This document shows positions 1 to 11,364 of a stretch of 64,000 nt of DNA, piece by piece. A model generated the notes under the pieces. It was not told where the DNA came from and did no database searches. It worked only from the letters and a program-made list of their open reading frames with translations. How positions within the stretch are numbered: position 1 is the first letter of the stretch; each line of letters opens with the position of its first letter. Source of the stretch: Cunninghamella blakesleeana. Its lineage: Eukaryota; Mucoromycota; Mucoromycetes; Mucorales; Cunninghamellaceae. The stretch is taken from the NCBI GenBank assembly GCA_017871115.1, contig JAFCIZ010000005.1:2588501-2652500 (forward strand), in the 5' to 3' direction. Position numbers and translations under genes: made by a program.

Positions 1-2402
1 TTATATTTTTAATTTACCCTTGTTTTTTTTAATTCTTTCACTTTTTGTTCCAAAATTTGAATCAGTTCATTAAGTGTATTAGTAGAATACTTTCTAAATA
101 AATCCAAAATTTTCATTCTTTTTGATTTAGAACATAGTTGATCCATTAATTTAATATAAACAGAATTCGATGTCTTTTCAAATTCATAAAGTAATTTTGA
201 ATTTTGAAGGTCTTCTGAAGGTATATGATCTAATCGTTTTGCCATTATCTTTAATATACGTATACTATCTACACCTTCATTTAATTCAACATCTAATGCG
301 TACCTAAATATATATATATATATATATTAAAAAAGGAAAAGGAAAAGGAAAAAAGAAAAAAAAATAATGAAAAAAATTAATCATTATAAACTTGTTAGTA
401 GAATAAAATAAAACTAATATATTAATATATTTATTACCTTTCTTCTTCAACTAAATGTATTGATTCTTCGAATTTGTTTTTCTTCGTTAATAAAAATCCA
501 TTATCTTCACTAGCCCAAGTAGGATGAGATGCGTATTCATCATTTAATACCTCCCAACATATTTCATCACGCCCGGAATAAGTTTGATTTTGCCACTATT
601 AATAATAAAAACAGAGAAAAAAGAAAGAAAACTGTGTTGTAAGTATAAAAATAAATAGGCATTATACATTTATGTATTTAATATATATATATATATATTA
701 CAGATTTAGGTATTTGACGATAACTTGGTGTATTTTTTTCTAATGGGTTTGATATCTCCTGATTCGTAGTCGTAGCTGTTGGAGTAGTTGTAGCTGTATC
801 AGTGGTGACAAATGATGGCAATGATGATGGTAATGGGCGATTTTTTTTTTTTCTTCTTGTTAATAAAATACCATTTTTAAATTCTTCGAATAAAGAACTA
901 TTTCCAGATAAAAAAGGAGTAGCATGTGTAATAAAAAGTTGCTGATCAAGTAACTGTTGATCATATAGATCAACTAATTCAAGAAAAGATTTATAAGTAT
1001 CTAGATGATTGATATGTTGATAAACTTTGAGAATAAAAGGAGAATGACCGCTGTATAAAAAATAACGTAATGATAACTCTTCCAAAGATAAATCTTGTTC
1101 ATGTTGTAATTGTTGTTGATGTTGAAAAACTAATGGCTGTAAGAAATCACTATCGTCATTTAATAATGATGACAGTTTATAATCATCCATCAATAGAATT
1201 GTAGTTGACATATCGTCCCTAGCTATTTTCTTGTTATTATTATGATGTTGATCTTTATCTTGTATTGGTTCTAAAGTAGAAGTAGAAGTATCTCGTTTCC
1301 TTTTGGTGCCTGGTTGAGGGGAAGCTACCGTAGTGGTTATCGTTGTGCTAGCTGTTTTAGATGGTGGCGGAGGTTTACGCATAGTTGATAAACGTATACT
1401 TGACATTTTAATCCCGTTATCAAATTCATCTAAATTAAACCTGTCAATATCAAATTCTGAATAATAATCCTTTTTATTTTTTCCTTCTATAGATTGTTCC
1501 CTCGATGTTGATGTTGTCGAGAAGGATTCATTATCTGTATTGATTTCATTTTCATTTTCAGGCGTATGATCTCGAGTTGTATGACCATCTCCATTTGCTT
1601 TTGAAGCTTTTAATCGTATTCTCTATTAATAACAATAATAGTAATTTAATATATAAATAATAATACTCTGAATATATTAACGCTTCTTACTTTTTTTTAA
1701 AAAAAAAGTTATGACTATATGCTTAGTATTATTACCGTGCTTTTACGTCTATCTAAAACTTGGTTATTACTCATTGACGATGAATTTTGGTTATCTAATA
1801 TTATATTATAAAAATTATTATTATTATTATAACTATTATTATTAATAATCATTTCATTATATATAAATACTTATTCTTTTTTTATAAATGTTTTAATATA
1901 TTACCTTTCTTCGAAAGACCAAATGTTTCTGAAAATATTTGCTTGACAGTTGAATTTTCGTCCTTTAATAAAATAATATCTATAGAATCGTAGATCTATT
2001 TAAAATATATATAATAATAATAATACATTTGTAAATCTATAAACTATATATGAAATAGAATTGATATATCTATATTCATTTTAAATAAATGAACTGACCT
2101 TATTGACATCTATTTGATCATTGATTATATTTTCATATATCATGGCTATAAGCCGTGTTCTTACTGGATATCTTAAATTAGTGAGTAACTTTTATATTTT
2201 GTCAATGTGAATAATAAATATATATAAAATATATAACATTAGTTTCTATACTTATATTTATCTTTATTTAAGCTTTATTCTACTTTATTTTCGGCTATTC
2301 TTTTTTTTATTTTACTTTGATCTTTTTTTCGAAGGTGTTTATATGATGTTGTAACTCAGTAATTGAAGATTTTGTTGGTGTAGTTGGTTGCGAAGAAGGC
2401 AT
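1..2402 (-). CDS. SIN3: Sin3-family transcriptional corepressor, 3' part outside window
   Basis: Scaffold of histone deacetylase complexes, nuclear. Read as seven exons (2402-2316, 2188-2099, 1995-1905, 1794-1736, 1622-702, 595-438, 303-18) joined in frame by GT-AG introns; a donor at 17 (GTAAAT) shows the gene continues beyond the window. About 564 residues are visible. Residues ~306-361 resemble one paired amphipathic helix repeat of PAH3 type (core YKSFLELVDLYDQQLL). From ~404 the Sin3 HDAC-interaction region begins: PSYRQIPKS, then EVLNDEYASHPTW, KKNKFEESIHLVEEER and YALDVELN. Residues ~110-280 are low complexity and basic. Odd point: typical fungal Sin3 has three or more PAH repeats before this region, whereas only a weak helical stretch (residues 30-105) precedes it here, so this may be a shortened paralogue. 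Family assignment is from recognised motifs; the short N-terminus depends on my exon model. Confidence 0.8.
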
Positions 2403-2424
2403 TGTGAATATAAATAGTATTAAA

Positions 2425-2512
<88 letters not shown>

Positions 2513-2810
2513 AAAGAGAAGAAAGAAAAAGAAAGAAATAAGGGTATAAAAGTACAGATACTAAAAAAAAAAAGAGAAAGAGAAAGAACAAATTGTGCCT
2601 TTTTAAATTTATATAAAAAAATTGAGCGGAGAAAAAATATTTTTTTCAAGCTTTTGAAGATTATTTTATTTTATGATCAAGAATAGTGGTTAATTTATTA
2701 AATAATAGTGGTAAAGAATATTAAAATCATTTGGAAATCTACAATTATTTTTTTTTTTGATTACTTTTTTAAAAAAAAGATATTATAATATATAATAAAG
2801 TGGATAATTC
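2403..2810. other. Intergenic, between two minus-strand genes
   Basis: Holds the (ATT)n microsatellite just upstream of the SIN3-like start codon, purine-rich AAAGAGAAAG stretches and a T6A8 palindrome at 2765-2778 close to the 3' end of the upstream transporter gene. No gene seen. Confidence 0.7.
2425..2511. repeat. (ATT)n trinucleotide microsatellite, about 29 units
   Basis: Uninterrupted ATT/TTA repeat 23 bases upstream of the SIN3-like start codon, therefore in the promoter or 5' leader. It creates a spurious poly-isoleucine reading frame on the minus strand. Confidence 0.95.
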
Positions 2811-4311
2811 TTAAATACCTTGAACAACGTTTGGCCATGTTTGACGAATCTATTTATATATTAATAAAAAAACAAAAACGAATCAATGAGTAAAAAGTAA
2901 AAAATTGCAATATAAAACCATATATATCTATTTTACCTTTTCAAATAAGGCAGGTTGAGTCCTTTGCAATGCTTGAGGATCCTCAGCTAAACATACAAAT
3001 GTAGTACAAACGCCACTGGTAATAACGGTAGCAATAGCATTAAACATGGCTAAACCAATAAGGAAACAAATCAACACAACTACAGGTGTCATTTGACCAT
3101 TTTGATTAAAAGCAGGTTTAGAAATAGTGAGATAAATATAACCAAGTAAAGAAGATAAGACAGCAACGAGAATACCACCTAATGCCAAGACATTATTGAT
3201 TAAATTATCATTAATAAGTGCTTCGACACCACGATCTTTAATTAGAGTCCATGTACGTTTAGCAGATTCAACATAACCTTTACCATAAATTGCGACACCG
3301 CTAAATGCATAATTATTGAACCATTCCTATTATAATATGCATATATAAATATATAAATACATTGTACCATGCAAACTAGCATTATTATTGTTGTTGTTTT
3401 AATGAAATAAAAAAATCATAAAAATACACTATATACTTACAAATAAACCTTGGAAACAGCCAACAATGCAATCAGCAATACATAAAAAGAATCCACAAAC
3501 TGGATTATCATTACTTGATCTTGCCACAGCAATAAGGTAACGAATAAATTCAATCAAAGCAATTAATAAACTACCAAAACAAATAGAACCAAAAGAATAA
3601 GTCAAAGCACGTTTTAAACTTCCCATTGTAGGATGATTGGTGGAATTGAAATAAACCGAAGCATAAATCCCAGACAAGGTGACATAACAAACATAGGAAA
3701 TCACTTGAGAGGTCCAGTAGAAGGAGAAGACTAAAAAGACCATAGCCAAATTTAAACTTGAATTATTACTAGAAGTACTATAAAATCGTTGATAAGTGCC
3801 AACTACTGTAATCAAAAACCAGATAGTGAATGCAGTTTCTATAACTAAAGTGATGAAACCGATAACAATGGTACTTGGATGTCTTTTCATAATACTTGTA
3901 ACACTTTCCAACATAACTAAATTAGATGCAGGCAAGTGAGCATTTAAATATATATTATATATATATATATATATATATGAAAGTATAATAAGTATCATAT
4001 CCATTAATATATGCATGATCTTCACTTTTATATTTCAATTACCTGAAGCAAATGGAATACGACTTCTCCACCAGAAAAAGCAGAAAAGGTATAAAACAGA
4101 AAAGATTAAAAATACTATAGCAGCGGAATAATAATGTTGAGTGAAATAATAAATAGTAACACCAAAGTAAATAATGATCGATAATATAAAAGTGATATAT
4201 ATCATTAAAGTTGGAATCCTACATACGAAATAATAATGACAAAATAAAAAATGAAAAATAGCTTAGAAATAGTTGTATATTTTTAATACTATTTATTTAT
4301 CCATCTATCTA

Positions 4312-4349
<38 letters not shown>

Positions 4350-4809
4350 TTACTTACAAGTTTACTAATATTAAATATAAAAGACTAAGAGCAAAACCAA
4401 CTACACCAGCTAAACCAAATATTTTAAATGTACTAGTATCAAATGTCATACCGCCATAAGGATTGGCAGATTGTACACCACCTGAGGTTGTCTTTTGATT
4501 AGTTTTAAATGATTGTAAAGCCAAAACAGAAACTCCAATAAAAGCTGCCAAGTTTAATATCCATAAACCTAAAGCCCATAAATCTTTCCAACTACTAAAT
4601 CCTCCTTGGTTCGTTTCGTGTTCTTTCATTGGATTATGATTGCTTTGATAAGGCTGTTGCTCAGCCTGTTGCATATTATTAGCATAATAGCCTTGCGAAG
4701 TGGCTGGTGGTTGCATATTATTATAATAAGCATTATTATCGTATTGTGGTGGTGGTGGTGGATAGGATCCTTGTGTATATTGATATTGACCTTGTGGTGG
4801 TGCGCTCAT
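2811..4809 (-). CDS. PNS1: Choline transporter-like protein (CTL/SLC44, Pns1 family)
   Basis: Polytopic plasma-membrane protein of the CTL family; the substrate of fungal members is unproven. Five exons (4809-4358, 4218-4043, 3916-3441, 3326-2937, 2849-2811) give 510 residues, close to yeast Pns1. Residues 1-70 are a Pro/Gln/Tyr-rich cytosolic tail (PPPPPQYDNN), followed by KDLWALGLWILNLAAFIG, the typical first membrane segment after the tail, and about ten further hydrophobic segments. Family blocks seen: YVTLSGIYASVYF, SFGSICFGSLL, RYLIAVARSS, CGFFLCIADCIVGCFQGL, EWFNNYAFSGVAIYGKGY and SAKRTWTLIKDRG. Intron 1 is largely TA repeat (4316-4344). The penultimate exon joins the 12-codon final exon as EKIRQTWPNVV, matching the family. 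Start chosen at the first Met before the Pro-rich tail. Confidence 0.9.
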
Positions 4810-5300
4810 TATTATTATTATATGATAAGTGTTAAATAATAAAAATAAGAATAAGGAAAAGAAAAAAGAAAAAAAAAGAAAAGGAAAGAAAAAGAAAAAT
4901 AAACAAAATCAAAAATACGGTAAAAAGGAAAAAATCAAAAAAAAAGAGTTGGGTTTTAAAAAAAAGATAAAAAATGTTTGATTTTGCATATGTTACTTTA
5001 ATTTTGGTTAGAACTTTTTGTTACACGCCGATTTTTTTTAGAGATATAAATAGTTTCTATGACATAATTTAAAAATAAAGCAACATCTTTTGTTAATTGT
5101 TTTATCATTATATATAATTTAAAAATATAATAAAGAAAATTAATAATACATATATAAATATTATATAAATCAAGGAGAAAAGGAAAGAGAGAAGAATTAT
5201 ATGAATTTTGAAGTAAAAAAAAAAAAAAAAAATACTAAACTAAGAAACATTTATAGGAGAAAGTACAAAGTTTGGTAAAGAAAAAAATTAAAATTCGGAG
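4810..5300. other. Intergenic, promoter side of PNS1-like gene
   Basis: Purine-rich AAAGGAAAAGAAA tracts near the PNS1 start (4850-4960) and AT-rich sequence towards the 3' end of the first Zn2Cys6 gene, including a run of about 15 A at 5216-5230. No gene or clear core promoter motif seen. Confidence 0.7.
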
Positions 5301-7610
5301 TTATAAAACATTTTTATAAAGTGGTTCAGTGTTAAAATTAATATTAAAGTTATTGTTATTTGTGGTATCATTATTATCCCATAGTAATAAATTTAAAGGT
5401 AATTCTTGTGCCATAGGAGAAAGCCAACTTGAAACTGGGTCAAAAAACGCTGCCAAAGCTAATTGATTTTCCATAGTGAGTGAATTAGGTGAATAGCTTG
5501 ATAAACTTTCAATAGATGTGTCTTGAAATAATGGTGTATTCATATCACTATTAGTTTTGCTATTATTCATTGCTGGATATTGTTTAAAAAATTCATTAAT
5601 CTTTTTCTGTAATGAATATACACCAGTATAGCCAACCCATATTCTACTGTTCACTAATTCTGATAATGTTATTATATATTGATAAGCTGTATCTTCTAAT
5701 AGATCATTAGTGTATTTTATATTTAATATATCGAAAGCTGTTTCCAAAACTGTAATAATCATGCCTCTCGGTAAAAGGGTTGCTTGATTATAATAATGTG
5801 TAGCATCTTTTAAAAATTCATTTAAATCATCTATCATGGCATATACTTTGGTGATGGTTTGGTTTACTCTATCCATTGTTATTTCATTTCCATAAAATAT
5901 ATCGAAAACTGAATTCATAAAATTAATCCCTTCAGGTGCCTGCCGATGTTTTTTAATAAATATAATATGAATATCATATAACCTCCATGCTGTTTCAATA
6001 GTGTACCTTTGTAAAGGTGACCATGTAGAACGATTGGATTGTATAAATTGATCAAATTCATCAAGGACAGCTAACCATCTTACTACTAAATCATCTACTT
6101 TGGGATAACCAACTGGAGGTCGTTCCATGGATGGGAATATAGAATAATGCATATTATATTTGACTTCCGGAAGTTCCCTTAAAAATTTGGATGTAAATTT
6201 ATTAATCACACAACATGTATAAAACGTCTCCATAATGTAAAAATAAGATTTAAATAATCGCATATTATTGCTAGATTTTTCAAGTTGATAAGAATGTGAT
6301 TTTTCAATATTCACTGGCGGTAATGGTGGAAGTTTCTTATTATGATAATTAACGTGACCAACTAATACATTTTTTTAAAAAATAATAAAAATATAGTAAA
6401 TAAATATAATTATAAAAACATATGTACGCGTATTCTTAAAAAAAAAATGATACTTACTATCAACACAACCTCGTGTATTATTATTTAATATTAACCAATG
6501 TCCAATAGTAGCCAATTCAAATTCAACCTCATTAATTTGCTTTGAAAAGTAACTGCAATCTTTAATACCAAGTTTTCCACCTATTAAAGCCGCCACGCCC
6601 AAGACTGCCATACCACGTTTGGGAAACCCAAAATTGGATTCAAATAAACCTAGCAAGACTACCGCTTGAAATTTTGATAAATTCACTTCAGAGGAAGATT
6701 TACTTAATAAAAAATAAGCATAGTCCAAATAAACATTTCTTTTGTCAGAATTGGAAGCTTCCCATAAACCTACTGGTTTACCTTCTAATAACTTGGATAA
6801 ATAGGTAGCTATACCATAAATAGTACTTAATAATAATGTATCAACAGCGTCAGTCCAAAAGGCTTGTAACAATAATGTTTTGTTCAAAATAATAGATGCT
6901 GGATGGACACAAAAAAAGCATTCAATTAATCGAACAGCTTCCTGCGATGAGATCAATAATAATGGATTTTCTAAAAGATTTGTCACAGGAGGTTCCACAT
7001 AAAATTTATAAGCTAAATCTTGAAAGACCGCACTGGCAATGGAGTTGTAATCATTAGCATTACCCAAGGATAAACTACTAAATCTTGTCAATAAAATATT
7101 AGGAATTTCACAGGCTGTCCAAGAATATGTCTCGATTAAATCAAACATTTTAATAGTAGAAGCATCAAATAAAGCATTAATGGTGGGATTATGATGAATC
7201 ACTGCTAGTGAAGATACTACATCAGCAAAGGTATCAGTGAAAAACGACTCAATAAAATAGTTTATATTTTTGGTTTTATCATTATGAATAAATTTGGAGG
7301 TAATTGGAATGGTATATGCTACATTTTCAATAATAAATTCGTTAAATAATTCGATGGTTTGTTTTTTACTACGATTCAAGATAAGTTTGTTAACTACTGC
7401 ATTTTTTGGCTGTCTTCCAAGTGGTTTTTGTTTAGGGTAAATGCACTGATCTACTGTTTTTCTTTTTATACACTGCTCACAAGGAAGAACACCTCCTGAG
7501 CATTTTACTTTTTTTAATCGACATACAATACAGCTAACTTTTCTTTTTGATTTGACGACGACTAGTTTGTTGTTATCTTTATCAATGATTTTATCGTTAT
7601 TTATATTCAT
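5301..7610 (-). CDS. Zn2Cys6 fungal transcription factor, copy A of tandem trio
   Basis: Predicted nuclear DNA-binding regulator of 737 residues from two exons (7610-6458 and 6361-5301), with a phase-1 intron (donor GTAAGTAT). Zn2Cys6 binuclear cluster: Cys27, 30, 37, 44, 47, 56 (CIVCRLKKVKC then PCEQC), preceded by basic VVVKSKRKVS and followed by the linker GRQPKNAVVNKLILNR. The middle region (~200-360) fits the fungal transcription-factor homology domain (HPASIILNKTLLLQAFWTDA, YGIATYLSKLLEG). The C-terminal half carries FFDPVSSWLSPMAQELPLNL, shared with its two neighbours. It is the most diverged of the three and lacks their long acidic/serine-rich tail. Targets are unknown. The two downstream-lying paralogues share the intron position and phase, so the trio arose by tandem duplication. 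Confidence 0.88.
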
Positions 7611-8047
7611 TTTAGCATCTAGCTCTTTTTTATATTATATTCTATTATGTAATATATTTGTTTGTTGGTTTTTTTTTGTTTGTTTGATTGTTAATAAAAA
7701 TAGTTTTTAAACAATAATAATAGTAGTAGTAGTAATGATAGTAATATATTGTAGATTATTATTGTTTTTTAAGAAATAGAGAGTAAAATGAAAAAAAAAA
7801 AGATCAAGCAAACTTAAAAAAAACCTTGGCGCAGAATATTTGCTACGTACACGGACTTTAAATTTATAAAATAAAACTCTTATTTCTGTCAAAGGTTCAT
7901 ATATAAAACTTATTTATTTACAAAATGGCACAATCATAATAATATTCTATTCTATTCTATTTTATTTTATTTTATTAATAAAATAAAAATTAGTATCTTA
8001 TTAAGATTATTACTGCTATTTTTTTAAAAAAAAATTGCATAATAACG
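7611..8047. other. Intergenic between Zn2Cys6 copies A and B
   Basis: AT-rich spacer with a T7A9 palindrome at 8019-8034 just beyond the stop of copy B. The upstream elements shared by copies B and C are not found here in front of copy A; a TTGGCGCAGAAT at 7829-7840 is the only GC-rich island. Confidence 0.65.
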
Positions 8048-10744
8048 TTAAATAATAAAAGGGTCATCATCAAAAAGAATACTATGAATATCAGGTGAGG
8101 GGGATATCGAATTTGAAGAAGCTTGTGTTGATGGTGACGGGATATTATTATCAAATAATTTATTTTTGATAATATTTCCATCATTGTATTCATTTTTAGA
8201 AAAACAAGCGGTATCGTTATTATTTAATATATGAGGTGGAGATAATGAAGGTGATAAAGAATAGGAAGGTAAATCAAAGTCCAAGACTGATAAATTATTT
8301 GCTGTTTCAACAATTATCTCAGGCACGTTGTCATCATGTAATTCTGTAATAGATGATATCGGTAGATCATAAGTATTACTTGAATTGATGTTATTTGTTG
8401 ATGTCATATAAGATGAAGGACTTGTTACTATAGATGGATCAATATCAGCTGAATAAGTTTTATTATTATTGTTGTTGTTGTTGCTGATGTAGCTGTTAGT
8501 TACTAGCATCATATCTATAGGTAAATTTGCTAAAGGATTTAACCATTCTGCACAAGGATCAAAAAAGGAAGCCATAGCCAACTGATCTTCTGTTGTAAAG
8601 TCAAACAATACCGCGGATGGGTCATTCGATGCAGGTGCATTTAAAGAATTTAATTTCATTTGATCACTTGATAATAAATCATCATTTTTCTTTTTATAAT
8701 CTTCAATTTTTAATGTAAGTGTAGAAATTTCAGTCCAATCCTTCCATATATCCTTATTGACAACTTCTTCAACGACTGACATATAATGTTGTACTAAAAT
8801 ATCTAATGGGTCTGATTGTATTTTAAGTAAAAGTATTTCCCAAGATGATTCTAATAAATTTGATATGACCCCTTTAGGCATTAATAAAATCTTTCCATTA
8901 TTCATTTCATCATTTAAAAGCCTGAGTGTATTATCTAAAATCTTATAAACTAATGGGATAGCTTGCTGAACCTTTACAATAGTAGCCGGATCGTCGTAGG
9001 ATAAATGAGTATCATAAAATATGTCAAAGGATGAATTAGTAAAATTTATTCCTTCTGGTAGATCTTTAAAGTTTTTAATAAATATGATGTGCATTTCAAG
9101 TAATAAATATATAGATTCAATAATGTAAGTTAGTCGTTTGCTCCATGTATCACGATTATTTTGAATGAAATCACTGAATTCTTTAAGGACTGCTTTGAAT
9201 CGAGGTATAAGATCATGTACCTTTGGTACGCCATATACAAGTGCAGGTTCGTAATCATTCTCGTATAAATTGTATTTTACATTTGGGAGCTCGTGTACTA
9301 ATTTTGATGTAAATTTGGTGGTAATAGTAAGTATATAAAAGCTTTCTACAAAGAAATCATAATTTTCATTTGACCTTTTATGTCCACTGCTTAATTCAAA
9401 TTGATAAGACAATGATCGTTCAATAGTAGGTGGTGGTAATTTTATTTCTAACTCCTGCCCTTTAAATTCAGGAATCTGTCCAACTAATAAAAAAATTTAA
9501 GTATATTTACAAATATACATTAAGTTAACCATGAAATAACATGTTTTTATTTTTATTTATTTTATTTCACTTTATTTTATTTTAAACTTACGGCCAATTG
9601 CTCCACGAATAGTGCTGTTAATAGATAACCAAACAGTTATAGAGATTAACTCTTTTTCAAGTTCACTAAATCGCTTTTCATAAGAGCCATCCAATATTCC
9701 AATTTTTTTACCAACAAGGAAACCCAAAGTCAGAGTCGTAATACCACGTTTGGGGTAACCAAAAGTAGATTCAAACAGACCCAACAGAGTAAGTGCTTGG
9801 TATTTGGATAACGTAGCTTCTGAGTTCGCTTTGTAAAGTAAAAAATAAGCATAATCTAAAAAGGGATTTCTTGTTTCTTCGTCCATAGCGTGCCATATCC
9901 CAACATGCTTCCCTTCTAATAATCTTGAGAAGTAAATCGTGGTACCATAAATGACACATAATAACAATGGATCAATAGCATCAGTCCAATATCCTTGTAA
10001 AAGTAGCGTTTTATTTAATGCTATAGAATGAGGATGAATAGTGAAAAATAAATCAATCAATTCTACTGCTTTTTCTGATGACAAATTAGCGATAGGACTC
10101 TGTAGTGGAGGTTGAGGCAAAGATTCATTGCAAAATAAAAACATCATTTTTTGAAAAAAATAAGACGAGACAGGTTCATAATAAATAAACATTTGTAATG
10201 TTAAACTGCTTATTTTTTCAATAAAAATATTCATAGTTTCCCCTGTTGACCATGAGAATAACTCCACAACATCATACATTTTAATTTCAGGCATATAAGG
10301 AATTGCATTTTTAGCACGATAAACAGCAATTTGTTGTAATGGCTCTTCAAAACTGGTAAGCGTATTAAGAAGTGAATAAAGATTGGTGTTTTTATCATTA
10401 TTTATAAATTTTGAATCGGTATGTATGGTGTACACAAGATTTTCAAAAATAAACTCCTTACACATGTTGTTTATATTATTTGTTTGCTTGGCTCGGTTGA
10501 GAACCAGTTTATTGACAACACTATTTTTAGGTGGTCGCCCTAACAATCCTGGTTTTACATAAACGCACTGATTTTGAATCCCTCTTTTTCTACATTGCTG
10601 ACAAAAAGGTTTATTTCCATCACACTTTATTTTTTTTAATCGACAAACTGCACAGCTGATTTTTCTTTTTGATTTGGCCACTACTAATTTGTTGCCATTA
10701 TTGTTGATGTTATTATCAGTACTGATATCATTATTCATTGTCAT
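8048..10744 (-). CDS. Zn2Cys6 fungal transcription factor, copy B of tandem trio
   Basis: Predicted nuclear regulator of 862 residues from two exons (10744-9592, 9483-8048) with the same phase-1 intron position as copies A and C. Cluster cysteines 31, 34, 41, 48, 51, 60 (CAVCRLKKIKC, FCQQC), basic AKSKRKIS before it and GRPPKNSVVNKLVLNR after it. The homology domain contains FFTIHPHSIALNKTLLLQGY and YGTTIYFSRLLEG. The second exon contains LPEGINFTNSSFDIF, FFDPCAEWLNPLANLPIDM and an acidic, Ser/Pro-rich tail suggestive of an activation region. Exon 2 shares perfectly identical DNA blocks with copy C (8230-8386, 9024-9107, 9135-9220), including part of the tail that would be expected to drift. 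First exons of A and B are both 1153 bases. Targets unknown. Confidence 0.9.
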
Positions 10745-10803
10745 AACATTTAATTAATTTACTTGTTTTATTATTATTATTTATAAAACTGAATACAACA
10801 GAT

Positions 10804-10819
10804 AATAAAAAGAAATACT
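10804..10819 (-). promoter_or_regulatory. Shared upstream island 1, copy B
   Basis: AATAAAAAGAAATACT (plus-strand reading) is identical to 14155-14170 upstream of copy C, 60 bases before the copy B start. Could be 5' leader or core promoter; function inferred only from conservation. Confidence 0.4.
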
Positions 10820-10905
10820 ATTATAAGTACGTATTTTTAGGTAATATAATTATAAGTTTTTTTAAAATAATAAAAAAAGTTGGAAAGAAAGAAAAAAAAA
10901 TATTC

Positions 10906-10917
10906 TTCGCCAAGATT
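10906..10917 (-). promoter_or_regulatory. Shared upstream island 2 (TTCGCCAAGATT), copy B
   Basis: Identical 12-mer occurs upstream of copy C at 14239-14250, at nearly the same distance from the start codon (162 versus 160 bases). It is GC-richer than the surrounding sequence, which has otherwise diverged. Confidence 0.5.
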
Positions 10918-10946
10918 TTAAGTTTGATCTCCAAAAGAAATAATAA

Positions 10947-10959
10947 GACTGAGATTTAA
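10947..10959 (-). promoter_or_regulatory. Shared upstream island 3 (GACTGAGATTTAA), copy B
   Basis: Identical 13-mer upstream of copy C at 14275-14287; offset from island 2 is 41 bases here and 36 in copy C. Candidate regulator-binding site, by conservation only. Confidence 0.5.
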
Positions 10960-11364
10960 CTTGCATTTCTTAATAAGCATAGAAAAAAACGCCTGCGCCA
11001 TGAGTCAAGTATTAAAATATTATCTGTTTATTGTTATTGTAAAACCAATAATAGTATCTATGAAGCATTTAATCACTATAATAGTAAACATATATCAGAA
11101 AATTACTTTATTAGTTCAATATAAATCAAATATACTACAGAAAAAACAGCATGTTTAAATAAAATACCACTTGCTATAAAAAACAATTGCCAAACGTAAA
11201 TGAGTTTAAATAAATATGCTTTTTTAAAAAATAAAAAGAAAAAATTTGGAATTCATAAAAAAAAATTAAAAAGCAATACAAGATTTATTTATATACAATA
11301 GTATAATACACATATAATAATACCCTGTTCCATTTATATATAAAAGAGCTGTATAATAATAAGC

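Larger units (their letters stand above)
10745..11364. other. Intergenic, promoter of copy B and 3' flank of copy C
   Basis: The half next to copy B holds three short islands also found upstream of copy C (10804-10819, 10906-10917, 10947-10959). The remainder, towards the copy C stop, is AT-rich with no gene. A 65-codon plus-strand frame at 10961 is rejected as chance. Confidence 0.75.

Noticed and set aside
2356..2649. 97-codon minus-strand frame with poly-isoleucine
   Set aside because: Produced entirely by the ATT microsatellite; overlaps the SIN3-like first exon in another frame.
4606..4839. 77-codon plus-strand frame
   Set aside because: Antisense shadow of the Pro/Gln-rich tail of the PNS1-like gene.
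10961..11158. 65-codon plus-strand frame between copies B and C
   Set aside because: Ile/Lys-rich chance frame in AT-rich spacer overlapping conserved upstream islands.
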